A stretch of 64,000 nt of DNA from Phyllostachys edulis. Lineage: Eukaryota > Streptophyta > Magnoliopsida > Poales > Poaceae. This document shows, one piece after another, positions 9,479 through 22,400 of the stretch; within the stretch, counting starts at the first letter, position 1; every line of letters starts with the position of its first letter. The DNA is taken from assembly GCA_036346405.1 (NCBI GenBank), contig CM070548.1:56107866-56171865 (forward strand). The letters run 5' to 3'. The notes beneath the pieces are model-generated. The model was not told the DNA's origin, made no database searches, and saw only the letters and a program-made list of their open reading frames with translations. A program made the position numbers and the translations under genes.

Positions 9479-12400
9479 TGTAACATCCTAATTTTCGGGA
9501 GTTTTTAAAATTTTCAAAAACAAAAATAACCATTTGATTTTTCTTGAATTGTTAAAGCTTAATTTAAAATTTTAGAAATAAAAATAATTTAATGTGAGTA
9601 AATCAAACTCCAATTAAATAAAAAAATTATTTATTTGATTTTTTGGTTTTATCTTGGGTTTCCGTTTTCTAGATCTTGTTGTTATCTCCATGCACTCTTT
9701 GTATTTCCTTTTAGTTTTCCCAAATCTCATAGTCTTTTTGAAGCTTTAAAAATTAAAATGAACCATTTGCATTTTATTAAATTAAGAAGAGCTTAAATTG
9801 AAACTTTAGAAAATTAAAATATTTTAAATGATTAAATAAAACCTTTATTAAAATTCAAAATGAGTTTATTGTATTTTCTAGATTTTCTTCGATTTTCCAA
9901 GTTCTTTGATGTTTCTTGCACCCAATCTGTTTTAATTCTTTTCTGTCTTCCCAAAAATTATTTTATTTATTATCAAATTTAATTGAAATTAATTAATTTA
10001 AAGTGGTGATTTATTTTGAATCTTTGAAAATAAAAATAATTGTTTGGGTTTTATCGGTTTAATTTAAAGCTTAAATTGAATTTTTGAAGGAAAAATATTT
10101 TAAAGGGTTAAAATAAAATTCAAATAAATCTAAAATTATTTTATTTGGTCTATTCAAGTTCCATAGTATTTTATAAATTTTCTCAGATTTTTTGAATTTT
10201 TCTTCTTTTCTTTCTTTTTCTCCTTTTCCCCTTTTCTCTCTCCTATTGTGCTTCTTCCCGAATGGTTTTCCTCCAGTACGTTGTTGGTTTCTCCCTCTAC
10301 GCCATGTCCCATGCTCTAGCTGCCCATCACTGCCCATTTTCTCGCCGATTTTCCTGCCCGGGATTCCTGCTGCCACCCCGAGTTTGCGCCTCCCCCGTTC
10401 CATCCCTCTATCGCCCCATGCCGGCCTCCCATCCCGCACGCCACCGCCCATTTCCCTGCCTGGCTGCGCACGACGTGCCATGCGTCGGCCTCCCTCCCGT
10501 GCCTCCAGTTCTCCCCCTCCTCTTCTCTTTTCTCCCCTAAACCGCAGCCACCACCAGCAGCTCTCTCTCCCCCCCACCATTTCTCCTATAAAAACAGCAA
10601 GCCCAGCAGCCCATTTCTTTCTTCCCGTTTGGCCATGGTTGCTATCCCCCATGCCGCTGCAGCAAGCTCCATTTTCATCTCCAAACGGACAAAGAAGTTC
10701 CTTCCTCCCCCTCCCCCCCCCACACTAGAGCAAGCCCCACCAAGCTCCCATTCTTCCTCCTCCGCCGAGTGCCACTCCTCCGTCTGACTCCTCTCCTTCC
10801 ACATCTTCAAAACCAACAGCATTGCCATGCTCTCTTTCTCCTTCTCCAAAAATAGCAAACTCCCCTCTCCCTTCCCTTCCTCCTCTTATCCTCTTCTCTC
10901 TCTAGAGCTCCCCCAACCGAAAGCACGGCAGCCAGTGAACACCATTTGCTTCTCCAAAAACAGCAAGCTTCACCACCTCCATTCTCCCTCTCCAATGACC
11001 CATTTCTTGCGCCACCTGCATCACGGTGAGCCCCTCGGCTTCCTCTTCCACCTCCTAGAATTCGCCCCTCTCTCTCGCTTTCGTTTCTCTGCAATCGAGA
11101 TATTTCCGTCGTGGGCCAAAACTCTTTCTTCCTCGCGTTCCACCGCCATCGTAGATCCCCTGGTGACATTGTCACTACCGTTAGCTTCGCCATGTGACAT
11201 TCTACATCGTGCTCCCTTCCTTTTCTCTGAAGCGTCGCCGGTTCACCGGCGCCACTATTCCCCCGTGCGCCTTTTTCCGCACCGCCGCCGCCGCACCGGA
11301 CCTCCGCCGGCGACGCGACCACCACCATTAGGTCCGTCTCGCTCCCGGAATTCCATTTTACTAGTTTGCCGACTGCCCCTCCCTTTTCCTCGCCGGCGCC
11401 ATCATTTTTTCCCTAGCCTGCATTATTCATGTGTGATGATTTTCTATATTTCATGTGAAGTCAAACTTCCGGATATTCGTTCTCCCTCATACGAACTACG
11501 ATCCCGTCGATTCCCATTTCTAAATTCAGTCTCTTTCTTTCGCTACAAATTTTGTAATCTTTGGATTTTATTTGGATTTGTTGTATTTATTTGGCTCTCT
11601 TCGCACGTGTAGATTTCGGCTTCTTTGAGGAATTCCTGGAACCGTCTGCCGAAGCATCTTAAGCCTTCAACGGAGGCAAGTCGTAGACCTTTGATCATAT
11701 TGAACCCATTTTATAAAATTATATTGTTTTATATCAACATGCATTGCGAAGTTTATAATAAATGCTTCCGGGAATAGTTAAATGCCTAATTATCATTATG
11801 TCTCCTTGTAATTGCTATTGACATGTACCCTTGAATGACATAAATCCTTGGACACCATAGGATGGTTAATTATTAGTTGGACATTGTTTTACTACAAACA
11901 TGGGTGCGTTATATGCTTTGCCATGCTATAGTTGTACGTCGGGATTCATGATCACATACTCAAAGAATGATTAATTTTGACTTAATGATATATGTAATTG
12001 TGGCGGAGCCACTGTTATTCAAAGATGTTGTGCCATGGCAAGGGTTGCCATTTGGTCAGGTTGAACCAAAAATGATTTATACTCAGGTGAATGATCGTGC
12101 AGTAAAGGGGGAGAATTGTGGGATGTGGTTGCCTCGCCTGAGTAGTCACTAAGGACTTAACTTTGTGTGCCATTGATCTGGGCCATACCATACAACCACA
12201 TGTCCAGGATGGGGTGGACCTAGCCGACTAATTAGCAATGTTTTGGTTTGGTTCTGTTAAGGGTTGATAAGCGGCGCAAGAGGGGGTCCAGAATAGCAAA
12301 ACCTTAGCGGGTAGAACCGAGTCAAAACAAAGCTTTGTAGAAGCCTTGTGATAATTGTTTAGTCGCACACCTTCGGAAGTGTGTCAAACGGACAGTATAA

Positions 12401-13164
12401 ACTGATTATCTCTTATGGGTCAAGCTATACAACCTCTGCAGAGTGTTAAAAACTATTCGAATAGCTGTGTCCCCGGTTATGGACAATGTCTAGTGATTTC
12501 ACATGAGGGATAGATTTTCATAAAAATGCTAGAATGGTTTGGTTGGGAAGCGATCTGGATGTTGGTTGATGGATGGGAAGTGAATAGGGTTGTTCATGAG
12601 TTGTTTCAAAGAACTTGCTTACTTATGTATTAATATCTTTTAAATTATGCTTTTAAATCTATTTACTGTATTTACTGTCAATACTGCTTTCTACAAAATA
12701 GACATAAAGCTATCCTTGTTAAGCCTTGCATGGATAATATTTGCATACATTTCCCTATGACTTACTGAGTACTTTAAGTACTCACGGCTTTGTGCCATTT
12801 ATTGATTAGTCACCGAAGAAGAACCAGGGAATATCGAGTTCTACGAGGAAGATTACTTTGAAGACTATGCGAACTAGGTGTCGTTCTCCACTCGATTGCC
12901 TGTGGGCATGTCGGATGGCTACCACGAGTTTGTTTATTTCCACTGTAAGTTTACTCTGTTATCTTTAGCCTGCCTGCCAAACTCTGTAAAACTTGACTAT
13001 AAGGTTTTTTTGCTACTAAGTAATATTAATTTGTCTGCTTCTTAGCTACTTTGTTGTGTGGATATGATTTCATCGATGTTGCAACTGTGTGAGTTAGCTA
13101 CTGATTATGGGACTAGTTTATAATAAACAGAGGGCCCCGGACTTGTGTATCCAGGGTCAAGACA
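9479..13164 (+). repeat. Complete gypsy LTR (3.7 kb)
   Basis: Runs from TGTAACATCC at 9479 to CCAGGGTCAAGACA at 13164, preceded by a polypurine tract. The first 0.7 kb holds about three diverged copies of an AT-rich unit (AAAATAACCATTTG, GCTTAAATTGAA and so on). 10190-11640 is pyrimidine- and GC-rich with several long but meaningless open frames. The 3' third is shared with 13165-14360 and with 36500-37912. It is best read as the 3' LTR of the element whose pol remnant is at 9120-9425. Confidence 0.75.
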
Positions 13165-14360
13165 TCTTGGTTGAACAAAAATAATCTTTGCTCAGGCGTG
13201 CGATTGTGAAGTGGGCGTGTGGTTAACACGTTGTGGGTTTGTGGTAGACTCGCCTGAGTAACTTGTCAAGGACTTAATCTTGTGCACAATTGAACTCAAC
13301 CTTATCATACAACCACATGCTTGATGGGACAAGCCTAACTTAGTAAGTTGTGGAGTTTTGATGTTGACTACTCAGGTAGTAGGTTTAGTATGGGTGGAGG
13401 TGTGGACTATTATGAAAGTCACATCTATGGGAGGTTCGCCGTCTCCAAGTCCAATGGTGTCCGTCGGACCAACGGTGAGATTGGGGTCAACAATATGCAC
13501 ATCGGGAGAGTCGATTGTTGAGATCAAACATCCGAAAGGTTATCTTATGATTGTGCTAGCTACACTGGTTGTATCTTGTGGGTAAAGTGTACAACCTCTG
13601 CAGAGTGTTAATTAATCTATTCGAATAGCCACGTCCGTGGTTATGGACATATCTGGGGATTTCACACGAGAGGTAGAGTTTCTTTATAAAATGTGTCAAA
13701 GTGTGAATGAGAAGTTCGCTTGATGAATATAATGTTCGTTTGGTGAATGGGTAATTCACTTGGTGGTTTGGTTGGGAAGTAAATGGGAAGTTCATTGGTT
13801 AATTTCAAAGAAAGTGTTTAGTTTATTTATTTATTGTCTTTCAAATTACGCATTTCAATCTATTTGTTGTATTTATCGTAAATACTACTTTCTGCAAAAG
13901 AACCATCCAGCTAATCCTTTGCTCAAGCCTTACATGAATATTAAATGTATACTAGTTTCCTACGACTTGTTGAGTACTTTATGTGCTCACGACTTCAAAC
14001 TTTGCTTCTCAGTTGAAGAGTACCAAGCTGCTCAAGAGTTCTTCGAATAGGAGTACTATGAAGACTTTGCGAATTAGGAAGCGTTCTCCACTTGATTGCT
14101 TGTGGGCATGTTGATTGGCCTTTCCAAGTTTTCCTGTTCTGCTGCAAGCGTTTATTTGTTTCTTTAGCACTACGTGGCAAGTTAGGTAAACATTGACCAT
14201 AAGGTCCTGTTATTATTACTATTTGTTATTTTGAGATATTTTTAGTTAAATCGATAAATGGATGATATTTCATCGATGTTTCTTGTGTGAACTAGCTACT
14301 AATCTAGGACTAGTTCAGAATACACAGAGTATTTTGAATGTGTAAATCCGGGTCCCGACA
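13165..14360 (+). repeat. 5'-truncated LTR joined head to tail to the preceding one (5' LTR of element A)
   Basis: The sequence from 13169 repeats that from about 12058 (TTGGTTGAACAAAAATAAT, TATTCGAATAGCC, TTTGAAGACT and so on) and ends at TCCGGGTCCCGACA at 14360. A degenerate primer-binding site follows at once, so this is the 3' half of a 5' LTR. The tandem LTR arrangement suggests unequal recombination or insertion at an LTR end. Confidence 0.75.
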
Positions 14361-14364
14361 GAGG

Positions 14365-14376
14365 TAGTATCAGAGT
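14365..14376 (+). other. Primer-binding site of element A, tRNA-iMet type
   Basis: TAGTATCAGAGT differs from the usual TGGTATCAGAGC at two positions, both G:C to A:T changes as expected from decay of methylated DNA. It lies 4 bp after the LTR end. Confidence 0.7.
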
Positions 14377-15518
14377 CATATCAACTGTAGAACGCAACCT
14401 CAGTTAGCATGGTCGTCTTAGCCAAAAGCTTCAAAACTTATTTTCTAAATCAAATAAACTTAAATTGACTTAAGTGGTTGTTCTTTTTTCATATATTCTA
14501 TTCTATTCTCATATCAGTCTATTCTATTCTTATCATATTACATTCATTTTCTCATCTTGTTCTAGAAATCTGATCTCTTGTCTTTGCTGAACTTTGATTT
14601 GTAATCTTAATTTGACTGTCTTGCCCTGTTAATTTCTTTAGATGGCTCAAGTTTTTCATGATCAACGAGGAAATTGGCCTGGAGTTCTTTAGTGCTTGTT
14701 GCAGAGTTTGAGAACAAGAAGGTGTGTAACTTATTTCACTAAGGAAAAGAAAGTGAATGGGCACAGAATTGGATTCGAGACAATTGTGTATTTCATCGTG
14801 AGGATTGGAAGTCACATCTGTTATCAAAGTATGAAGTTCCACAACAAGCTTGAAGACTTGTCAGCGAGTTGCTGTAAAGTTGTTCGAAGGATTTGCAAGT
14901 TGCACCGGATCAATTTGTCCAAGTTGATTTGGAAGTATGTAATGCAAGTAGCGTCAGTGCCAGTTGTTCCTGAGCCAAAAGAAGAGTTGGGAGAATTTTC
15001 AGTTCCATTGCCGTCACCTACTCCGCCCAGTCCAGAAGAAAGGCGTTGAATCACCGACAATCGTCAAGAGTATCTTCATCAATTTGTACCAGCTGTTCAT
15101 CCGGAGTCTCCACTAGCAGTTCGCAACTCGTGGGTGTTCTTCAACGATTCGGAGCAAGAGTTTGAAGAGTCTTTGTTCTCTAGTCCAGAGTGGGAGTTGT
15201 CATATTAGAGTCTTTAGTAGCGTCATTAGATCGTTTTTGCAATATATTTTATTTGGGTTGTGTGTAAGTGGGAGCTGCAGTTTTACTGTCAAGCATTATG
15301 TTGCAGTCACACTAAGATTTTAATTTAAAGAGTTTATTTGTTCTTTCATAGCATTCCAGCTATGCTTTCTTTGTCTTTTGTCCTTGGGTATAATCTATTT
15401 TCCCTAACTAAGTTGTTTCCATCTTCTCTATCTTGTTATATCTCGTCTATTGTGCTATTACCTCTTATCTACTGTGCTTTTCTATCTTATCTACTAAACC
15501 TGTGGAAAATCGTCGCAG
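14377..15518 (+). other. Leader of element A, no identified gene
   Basis: The untranslated leader between primer-binding site and gag. A 117-codon plus-strand frame at 14696-15049 ends in a proline-rich tail, but I recognise no family. TCTATTCTATTC-like short repeats lie near 14490-14530. Confidence 0.5.
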
Positions 15519-16727
15519 ATGGTTGACACTTGCAACACATTAAGTCGTACTCAGTCGGAGGATGCCAATGTTAATGCTAGTGGATAGTCACCAGTACCTG
15601 GAGTCGTAGATCCAAACATGGGACAATTTCTAGCAGCTCAGACTCAACTCATGAATGCAATGATGCAAAACATGAACAGTATGATAACTCAGCAGAATCA
15701 GACCACCGCTGCCATAGTTAATTTGTTGAACCAAAATAACCAAGCAACAGCTGTTCCACCGTCGATTCCTCAACATTATATGAGGACTTGTCCACCTATG
15801 TTTTCTCATTTGTCGGAACCTTTGGAAGCAGAAGATTGGCTTCGATCTGTTGAGAAAAAGCTCGCCATTGCCAACGCAATGATCGTGAGAAAGTTCTTTA
15901 TGCTTCACATCAGTTTGAAGGTACACTCATAAGAATTCGCAAGCTATTACTTGGAAAGAATTTCCAGCAGCTTTTCGTCAAGTGCATATTCCAAATAGTA
16001 TAGTGGAAATGAAGAAAGATGAATTTTGTGATCTACAACAAGAAAACATGTCATTGAGTGAGTATTTCAACAAGTTCACTCAACTTTCTTGCCATGCTCC
16101 AGAAGATGTTGCTACAGATAATGCACGTCAGAAGCGATTCAAGCATGGACTTAATCCCAGTCTGAAATTGCAAGTTGTGGGAAATGATTATACAGATTTT
16201 TAGCATATGGTGGATAAAGCCGTACTTATAGAAGATTCTTGTCGTAAGTTGGAAGAATCTCGCAAGAGAAAGATGATACAACATGGAGTTCATCATAATC
16301 ATCTACAGGGAGATAGAACTAATGCTCAGCAGCCTGTTCATTATAGTAATTCATCTGCCGTATTCAGAATCCCTGCACCAGTATCTTATTTAGTGAACTC
16401 AGGAATTCATAGTATCAATAACGATAACAATCATCAACCTCAGAGGACCAACAACCCAGCTATATGAGTTACATGTTTCAACTGCCATGAGACGGAGTCA
16501 TTATGCCAACAAGTGTCCGCAAAAGCAAGGGACGACACCAATTCCTTTCATTTTGGGAGCTACACCAGCCATAACATATTTGCCAGGAGCAGGAAGAGGA
16601 ATGCCTCAGACTCTAAGTCAAGCTACCAGGACTCCGTCAACTTTAGCAAGAGGAAGGTTGAATCACGTCACTGTCGAAGAAGTTCAACCAGTTCAGAACG
16701 TCATTTCGGGTAAGTCTTTAAGTTAGC
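15519..16727 (+). pseudogene. Gypsy gag polyprotein (broken), element A
   Basis: Capsid/nucleocapsid protein of a Ty3/gypsy element. The likely start is ATG at 15519, with an in-frame TAG shortly after (about 15584). Then QFLAAQTQLMNAMMQNMNS, a CPPMFSHLSEPLEAEDWL / VEKKLAIANA block (retrotransposon gag domain), IPNSIVEMKKDEFCDLQQ, YFNKFTQLSCHAPEDV and MVDKAVLIEDSCRKLEE. A zinc knuckle (CFNCHE then HYANKCPQK) is split by a frameshift near 16495. Frame breaks also occur near 15930 and at 16201. Protease, reverse transcriptase and integrase are absent: the 3' polypurine tract follows about 110 bp after gag. Element A was therefore gag-only (non-autonomous) or lost pol by deletion. Confidence 0.85.
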
Positions 16728-16828
16728 CCTATGTTAGTTGCAGCTTTGTTACACTCATAAGAGAAATCTTTTGGAAGATTGAGCAATGTTTGGTTTTGAA
16801 CATATTCTTTAGTCAACCCGAATCTCGG

Positions 16829-16857
16829 GGACAATATTCCTTTTAAGGGGATAGATT
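16829..16857 (+). other. Polypurine tract of element A
   Basis: AATATTCC then TTTTAAGGGGATAGATT directly before the LTR start TGTAACATCCC, with the CGAATCTCGGGG box just upstream. The layout matches that at 9447-9478. Confidence 0.8.
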
Positions 16858-17852
16858 TGTAACATCCCAAGTTTTGGAGTGTTTTTGAAGCTTTTAAAAA
16901 TAAAAGTAACCATTTGAATTTTCTTGTTTAAGTCGAAGCTTAACGTGAATTTTCATAAATCAAAATAATTTAATGTGAATAATCTAAACTTCAATTAAAT
17001 TAAAAGTTATTTTTATTCAGGTCCTTGAGTTCTAGAGAATTTTCTGGGATTTTTTGGAAGTTAATTGCTATTTCTTTGAGCTAGATTCTCTTTAATCTAT
17101 TTTTTGAAATTGGAAAATCTTTTTTTTGAATTTTTTCTTTCGAGGTGAAAGTCTCTCTTCTGGCCCATTTATTTTGTTCTTCCTAGCCCGCTTTTTTTTT
17201 TTGCCCTGCGCCTTAGCCCGCTTCACTTTTGCCTCGGCCCAAGCCGCATGTGCCAACACCAGCTGCAACCTAGCTCCTTTCTCTCCCTCTCGCTAACCAG
17301 CCGGTCCCACCCGTCAGCATTGTCTTCGTCCCAGCATTGGACTTCATGTGTCCGTGTCCGAGACACTACGCCGTCGTGTGCTATGCGAATACTCCCTTCC
17401 AGACCCTATTTAAGCGCCGATCCCACGTCACTTTTTCCGCCCCGTTCTACTCTCCGGAATCCCTAAGAAGTTGTTGTCGATTTCGTCCCCGCTTCCCCAG
17501 ATTTCCGTCGAGAAGCCGCCGGCTGCCGTAAGTACTCTATCGTGTGTTTCGAAGTCGTCAAAACCCCTCTAGCCGCATCTTCGTCACTGTTGAATTCACG
17601 TCATCGTGTTCTACAAGGTGCTCCCGTCCGCCTTCCCCAAAGATCGCCAGAACACCGTCATCCTCATCATCCCCAAAATTAGCCGTGCCGCCCATCTTCA
17701 ATCTCGTCGCCAGTGAGTGCCCTCATCCTCCTAAGCACGTCACCTTGTGTTCTAAGTGTTTCTCTTCCGTTTCCCTCCTTTCCCCTTCTCTCTCGGTCAC
17801 TGAAGTGTCGCCACCACCTTGCTCCTCTGGCGCCGGTCATTTTATCCCCGCC
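16858..17852 (+). repeat. 3' LTR of element A, first segment
   Basis: Starts TGTAACATCCCAAG and follows the LTR at 9479 (AAAGTAACCATTTG and so on), then becomes GC- and pyrimidine-rich. It is cut at 17852 by insertion of element B and resumes at 35672. The last five bases, CCGCC, are the target-site duplication. Confidence 0.85.
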
Positions 17853-18356
17853 TGAAGAATCTAGCCCGCCATTATATGTTAATGGGGTGTTTTGGTGATT
17901 AATGACAAATGCATTTGTGAGACTAACATGTTTACTGATATACTTATTGTTTACTCTCAATTGGATATAAAGGTGATAATCATGAAGGCATGTATGTGAT
18001 TAATGACAAATCAAATTCATTGGATAAACAAAAGGAAAATCCAAACAGGTATGCATTTATAATGACAAATCTATTTGTGAGACTAACTCTCTTATTGTTA
18101 TATCTCATGATTAGTCTCGTTTGGATATAAAGAACAAAAGAGGTATGCATTCTTATACCCTGTTGCATTCCTCGGATCCAAAATATAGGTTAAACTTCAC
18201 CGAAAGAATTAACCTAAATATGTGCATATGTTCTTACCACATATTCATGTATGCACACATATAGGGGGAGTTCATTCTATATTTTGAGGTTTCATTAGTA
18301 TTGATCCATATTCATGTTTCCACATATTTGGGATCTTTACTTTGAAACATATCCTG

Positions 18357-18593
18357 TGAATATATTTAACTTGCATAGTTAATATATTCATATGAGTATA
18401 TAAGACTTGTGTAGTCTAAGTATACTTATATGTGAGTATAACATAACTTGTGTAGTTCATGTGCACTCACATATCCTTGAATATATTTAACTTGTGTAGT
18501 TAATATATTCATGTGTGTATATGAGACTTGTGTGCTCATATATCCTTTGAGTATATATAACTTGTGTAGTGGTTATATACTCATACCATTCTA
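18357..18593 (+). repeat. Array of six stem-loops with conserved TTGTGTA loop (5' LTR copy)
   Basis: Successive units: TGAATATATTTAAC-loop-GTTAATATATTCA (18357-18390, loop TTGCATA); AGTATATAAGAC-loop-GTCTAAGTATACT; GTGAGTATAACATAAC-loop-GTTCATGTGCACTCAC; TGAATATATTTAAC-loop-GTTAATATATTCA (18478-18511); ATATGAGAC-TTGTGTG-CTCATAT; TGAGTATATATAAC-loop-GTGGTTATATACTCA (18548-18593). Stem sequences differ between units, yet most arms stay complementary. The third is imperfect. Confidence 0.8.
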
Positions 18594-19097
18594 TATTCAA
18601 TTACTTGCAATTGAAGTGATTATCATCAATTACCAAAGAGGGAAAGATTTTGGTATCTTGTCCCACAATTATGAGTTAATGGTATGGCGTGGTAATTAAT
18701 GATAATCATATTATAGAACTAACACTTTCCATGAGTTGGATGAATAAGTTGAGTTCTATAGTTGGAGACTTCAGAAGATCATCATGTGTTGATAATATTG
18801 AAATCAAGAGCTTGGAGTAAAGGATGTATCATGAGTTGATGCATATCAAATCATGACCCGGACTTGAAGCAAAGATGTGCATCGTCAAGCTTTAAGTGGT
18901 TGCGCAAGGCAAATGTATGACTAACTAGGGCTAAAGATTTGTTCCTAGTCTTTTACCGGTTTTGGTGTTTGGTTGAAAGACCGGATTGCTAGTATAGGTT
19001 GCCGTACTATTAAAAGGGGTCTTTTACTAGTAGCTTGAGTTAGTCATGTGTTGATAGCTCATTGTGTTTGCTCTAGCTCATCTTAACATGTTGCCAA

Positions 19098-19466
19098 TAT
19101 TTGCGAATGTGTTTTGCAAATAGTTGTGGCTCATGGATAACCTTTGTAGCATGTGACTTAAGTTTGTGAATGTGTTTTGCAAATGGTGTAAGTCCATGTA
19201 CCTTATTCCTTGTAGTGTGATTCTATAAGTGGGCAAATGTGTTTTACAACTTATTGAGAATCTCACTTGAATCCTTGTTTGCATCGCGCGTCAATTTGGC
19301 AAATGTGTTTTGCAAATTGAGTTGAAGCGGAATGCGTTTTGAGACATAGATTCTAAAAGTTGGCAGATGTATTTTACATCTTGTTGAGAGTCTTGTCTTT
19401 AACCTTGTGTGTGCATCTTGCATCAAATGTGCAAAATGTGTTTTTGCAAATCAAGTTGATGCAAAG
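19098..19466 (+). repeat. Second hairpin cluster with loop core AATGTGTTTT (5' LTR copy)
   Basis: About six units, each with a core such as GGCAAATGTGTTTTG flanked by different complementary arms: TTTGC/GCAAA, ATAAGT/ACTTAT, TCAATTTG/CAAATTGA, GCATCAA/TTGATGC. Unit spacing is about 50-75 bp. Confidence 0.75.
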
Positions 19467-22400
19467 ATCAAATCCTTTCTTCTTTGGTATTTGCTTTGGC
19501 GATCGACCGCCAATATCAACAGATCGACAGCTTGTGTATCGATCGCGTAAGCATAGTTGATGCGGATCGACCGACCTCCGTCGAGACCGGCCGACTTTCG
19601 AGCGCTTTTACGGTCCTTAGTGTGAGGACCCGGTTTATTTAGCTTGTAATGTTTAGTCATCCATTGACCCTAACATCACAAACAAAATAACCCGTGTCTT
19701 GAATATGTATACTTCGAAAATGCAAGATACACACCCTTTACAAAATCGTGCATCAATATCATACAAGACATAGAACCAAAGCACGAACTAAAATAAAACA
19801 ACGACATACATAATATAAAGAGAGCTATTACAAAAGGGGCCGACCGGCCCAAAATACAACTAAGAAAGATAACACAGCGGAAGCAAAAGCCATAAGATGG
19901 CGATAAACAAAAGAAGGCCACATGGTTCGCCTTTAGCCCACAAGGCAACCGACCGGGCCGCCAAGCTAGTCGTCCCAATCACCTCACATCTCACAAAAGT
20001 AAGGCTCTTGGGGCTCTACCTCCTCTGCAACAAAGTTATTAAGCAAAGCAAATGAGTACAAAAATGTACTCGCTAGACTGACGTGTAAGGGTAACAGACC
20101 TATACATATGCTATGTGCAAGTTTTATTTAAGTGGATGAGGCTTTGGACTTATTTTAGCATAAAGCAAGTTTTCATTTGCAATAATTAAATAGATTCAAA
20201 GTAGTTTTACAATTCATTTTTAATTTGCAAATAACAGCGAGACAACAACATAATAACAATAGATGGATGACAACAACAACCTGGAAGTGACTAACCCAAT
20301 AGTCACCACAACAATAGCATGAACATCCATTCATACCAAACCATGTCAAGTTTTAATTAAAGGTTGTAGTCTAATTCTTGCGGGAAATAACCAAGCGTGT
20401 CCATAACCTAGGACGAGGCTATTCGAATAGATTTAACTCTGTAAGGGTGTACCAATGTACCCACACGTCAGACTGCCTTTTCGCCAAGCTATTAGCACAC
20501 TTCCTTTGGTATGCCGGCACAGCTAAGTCCAACGAGACCTTTCCAATATTGAGTGTCAACAACGAGTTGCCCATATGGGGGTACAACTTCCCCATACGTT
20601 GATGCGGAGTCATCAAAGATGCTCACCCCCTTATACGGGTGGTGCTTCTTGCAGTGGATAACCCACTACTACTCGCCCAATAGCCCACCATGCAACTCGA
20701 AACTAACACCCGCCAAAGTACTTAGCCAAGAGAGGTCCCATATCCCTCTCATGTGGTTAGCACACAAAATTTCTTGGATCAATGGCGCAAGTAATTCGGT
20801 CCTTGGGGACTTAGGCACCATTCCATTTAAACCCAACAAATCACACCAACATACATTGTGCCCAAGTCATGAAACAATTTTGTTTTCATTTTTATTTTAT
20901 TTGTTTACAAAGTAACAAAGCACAAGTGGACATAATGGAATAATAATTTTTGTGTGTCGAGGTCATCGACATAATGTCGACAACCGCTCATTTCTATCGT
21001 TAGCTAAGCATTTCTAAGCATGACACCGCAAGGACAATAGAAAAGCATAATTAAATCACCGGGCTCTAATTCACCAACAATATTATTAACCTATGGTTTG
21101 TGGCAAGGGATAACAATTTTAAGGGCAACCATGCAATAGGAATAGCTACCTCTAAACGATAAATTACTTTGACACAAAAGCATGCATACATACAAGTTAA
21201 ACAAAGTATTAGACTTTAAAAGTAATGGGATTAACGGGATATGATCAAACTGCTTGCCTTACTGGAGATGCTCACTATGCTGCAAAGGATCACTCACGGG
21301 ATCAACGCACTCGTTGGCACCTAACGAAAAAGCAATAAAGAACCGATAAGAACGAAGAAAACCGAAAGGACTCCACAGCAAACTTTCTCCAAATGCTCTG
21401 AAATTTTTACAGCAGCAAGAGCAAGATTTTTAGAGAATTTAGCAATAAGAACCAATTGATTTGGATTTTCAATGCAAAAGATATGGCCAAAACAATTCTG
21501 CTCAGCCTGGAAATTGCTGGAAAATTCAAATCGGTTACTGTTCATCCGAATTAAATTCTCTAGCACAAATTTCCAAAGAGGTGTTGCACCTGGGATTTTT
21601 ATGGTAATACCAGCACCTCATGAGATGAATAACACAATTGAGTTCACCTCATTTGGAGCTATGATGCATGTTTTATGATTTTTCAAAGACATGCAAAAGA
21701 GCACAAGAAACATGCACCCACAATTCTTTTGAAAATAGTGACATACCTAAATCCTAATCTACCATTTAGTGCACTAACAGAGGAAGCCAACAAAGTTGGA
21801 TTCACTCAAAAATGATCTATAAAGAATTACTTATGCATTTTACAAGTTAAATGAATTTTTAATGTATCATTTAAAGTCTATTTCTAAACCAAGTTGCAAA
21901 TCCATTTTCTGGAGCCAAACTGAGCTCACAACCATTTTTAGATTAGAGCCTAGATCAAACCAGAGCTAACAAAATTGGAATCACCTCATTTGGATTTAAA
22001 ACGAAATAGTTATGCATTTTCAAAGTTCACAAATAAGTCCATCGGAAATTCTAAAAACCATAACGACGCGGGAGGGCATGAGCCGTTGATTCTAAATCGG
22101 ACTGCCCAAGACCTCCCGATGGCAACGCCGCGCGCCCGCGAGATCGGCGAGCGTGGGCGTGGATCCAGATCAACGACTCACGACTGCGGCATCGGGCGCT
22201 TGCGCCCGTGCGAGCTCGGAGAACGTGGACCGTGGATCCTGGATCCAACGGCTCACGACCTGTGGCATCGCGCGCTCGCGCGCGGCGTGTTTGGACCTCG
22301 CATGCAGCGGAGGAGGTCGTGGCCGTTGATCGCGAGATGGGCGGCGCGACCAACGCGCCAGCCGCGCGCGCGACGCGACGAAGATCCTAACCCATTATTA

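Larger units (their letters stand above)
17853..19620 (+). repeat. 5' LTR of element B, first segment (U3)
   Basis: Nearly colinear with 32165-33960. Contains the two hairpin clusters annotated separately. Interrupted at 19620 by solo LTR E. Confidence 0.9.

Noticed and set aside
10192..11612. Long open frames (178 and 261 codons) rich in Ser, Pro, Leu and Arg
   Set aside because: They lie in the pyrimidine-rich part of a gypsy LTR. Low stop frequency follows from base composition, and the related LTR at 16858 does not preserve them.
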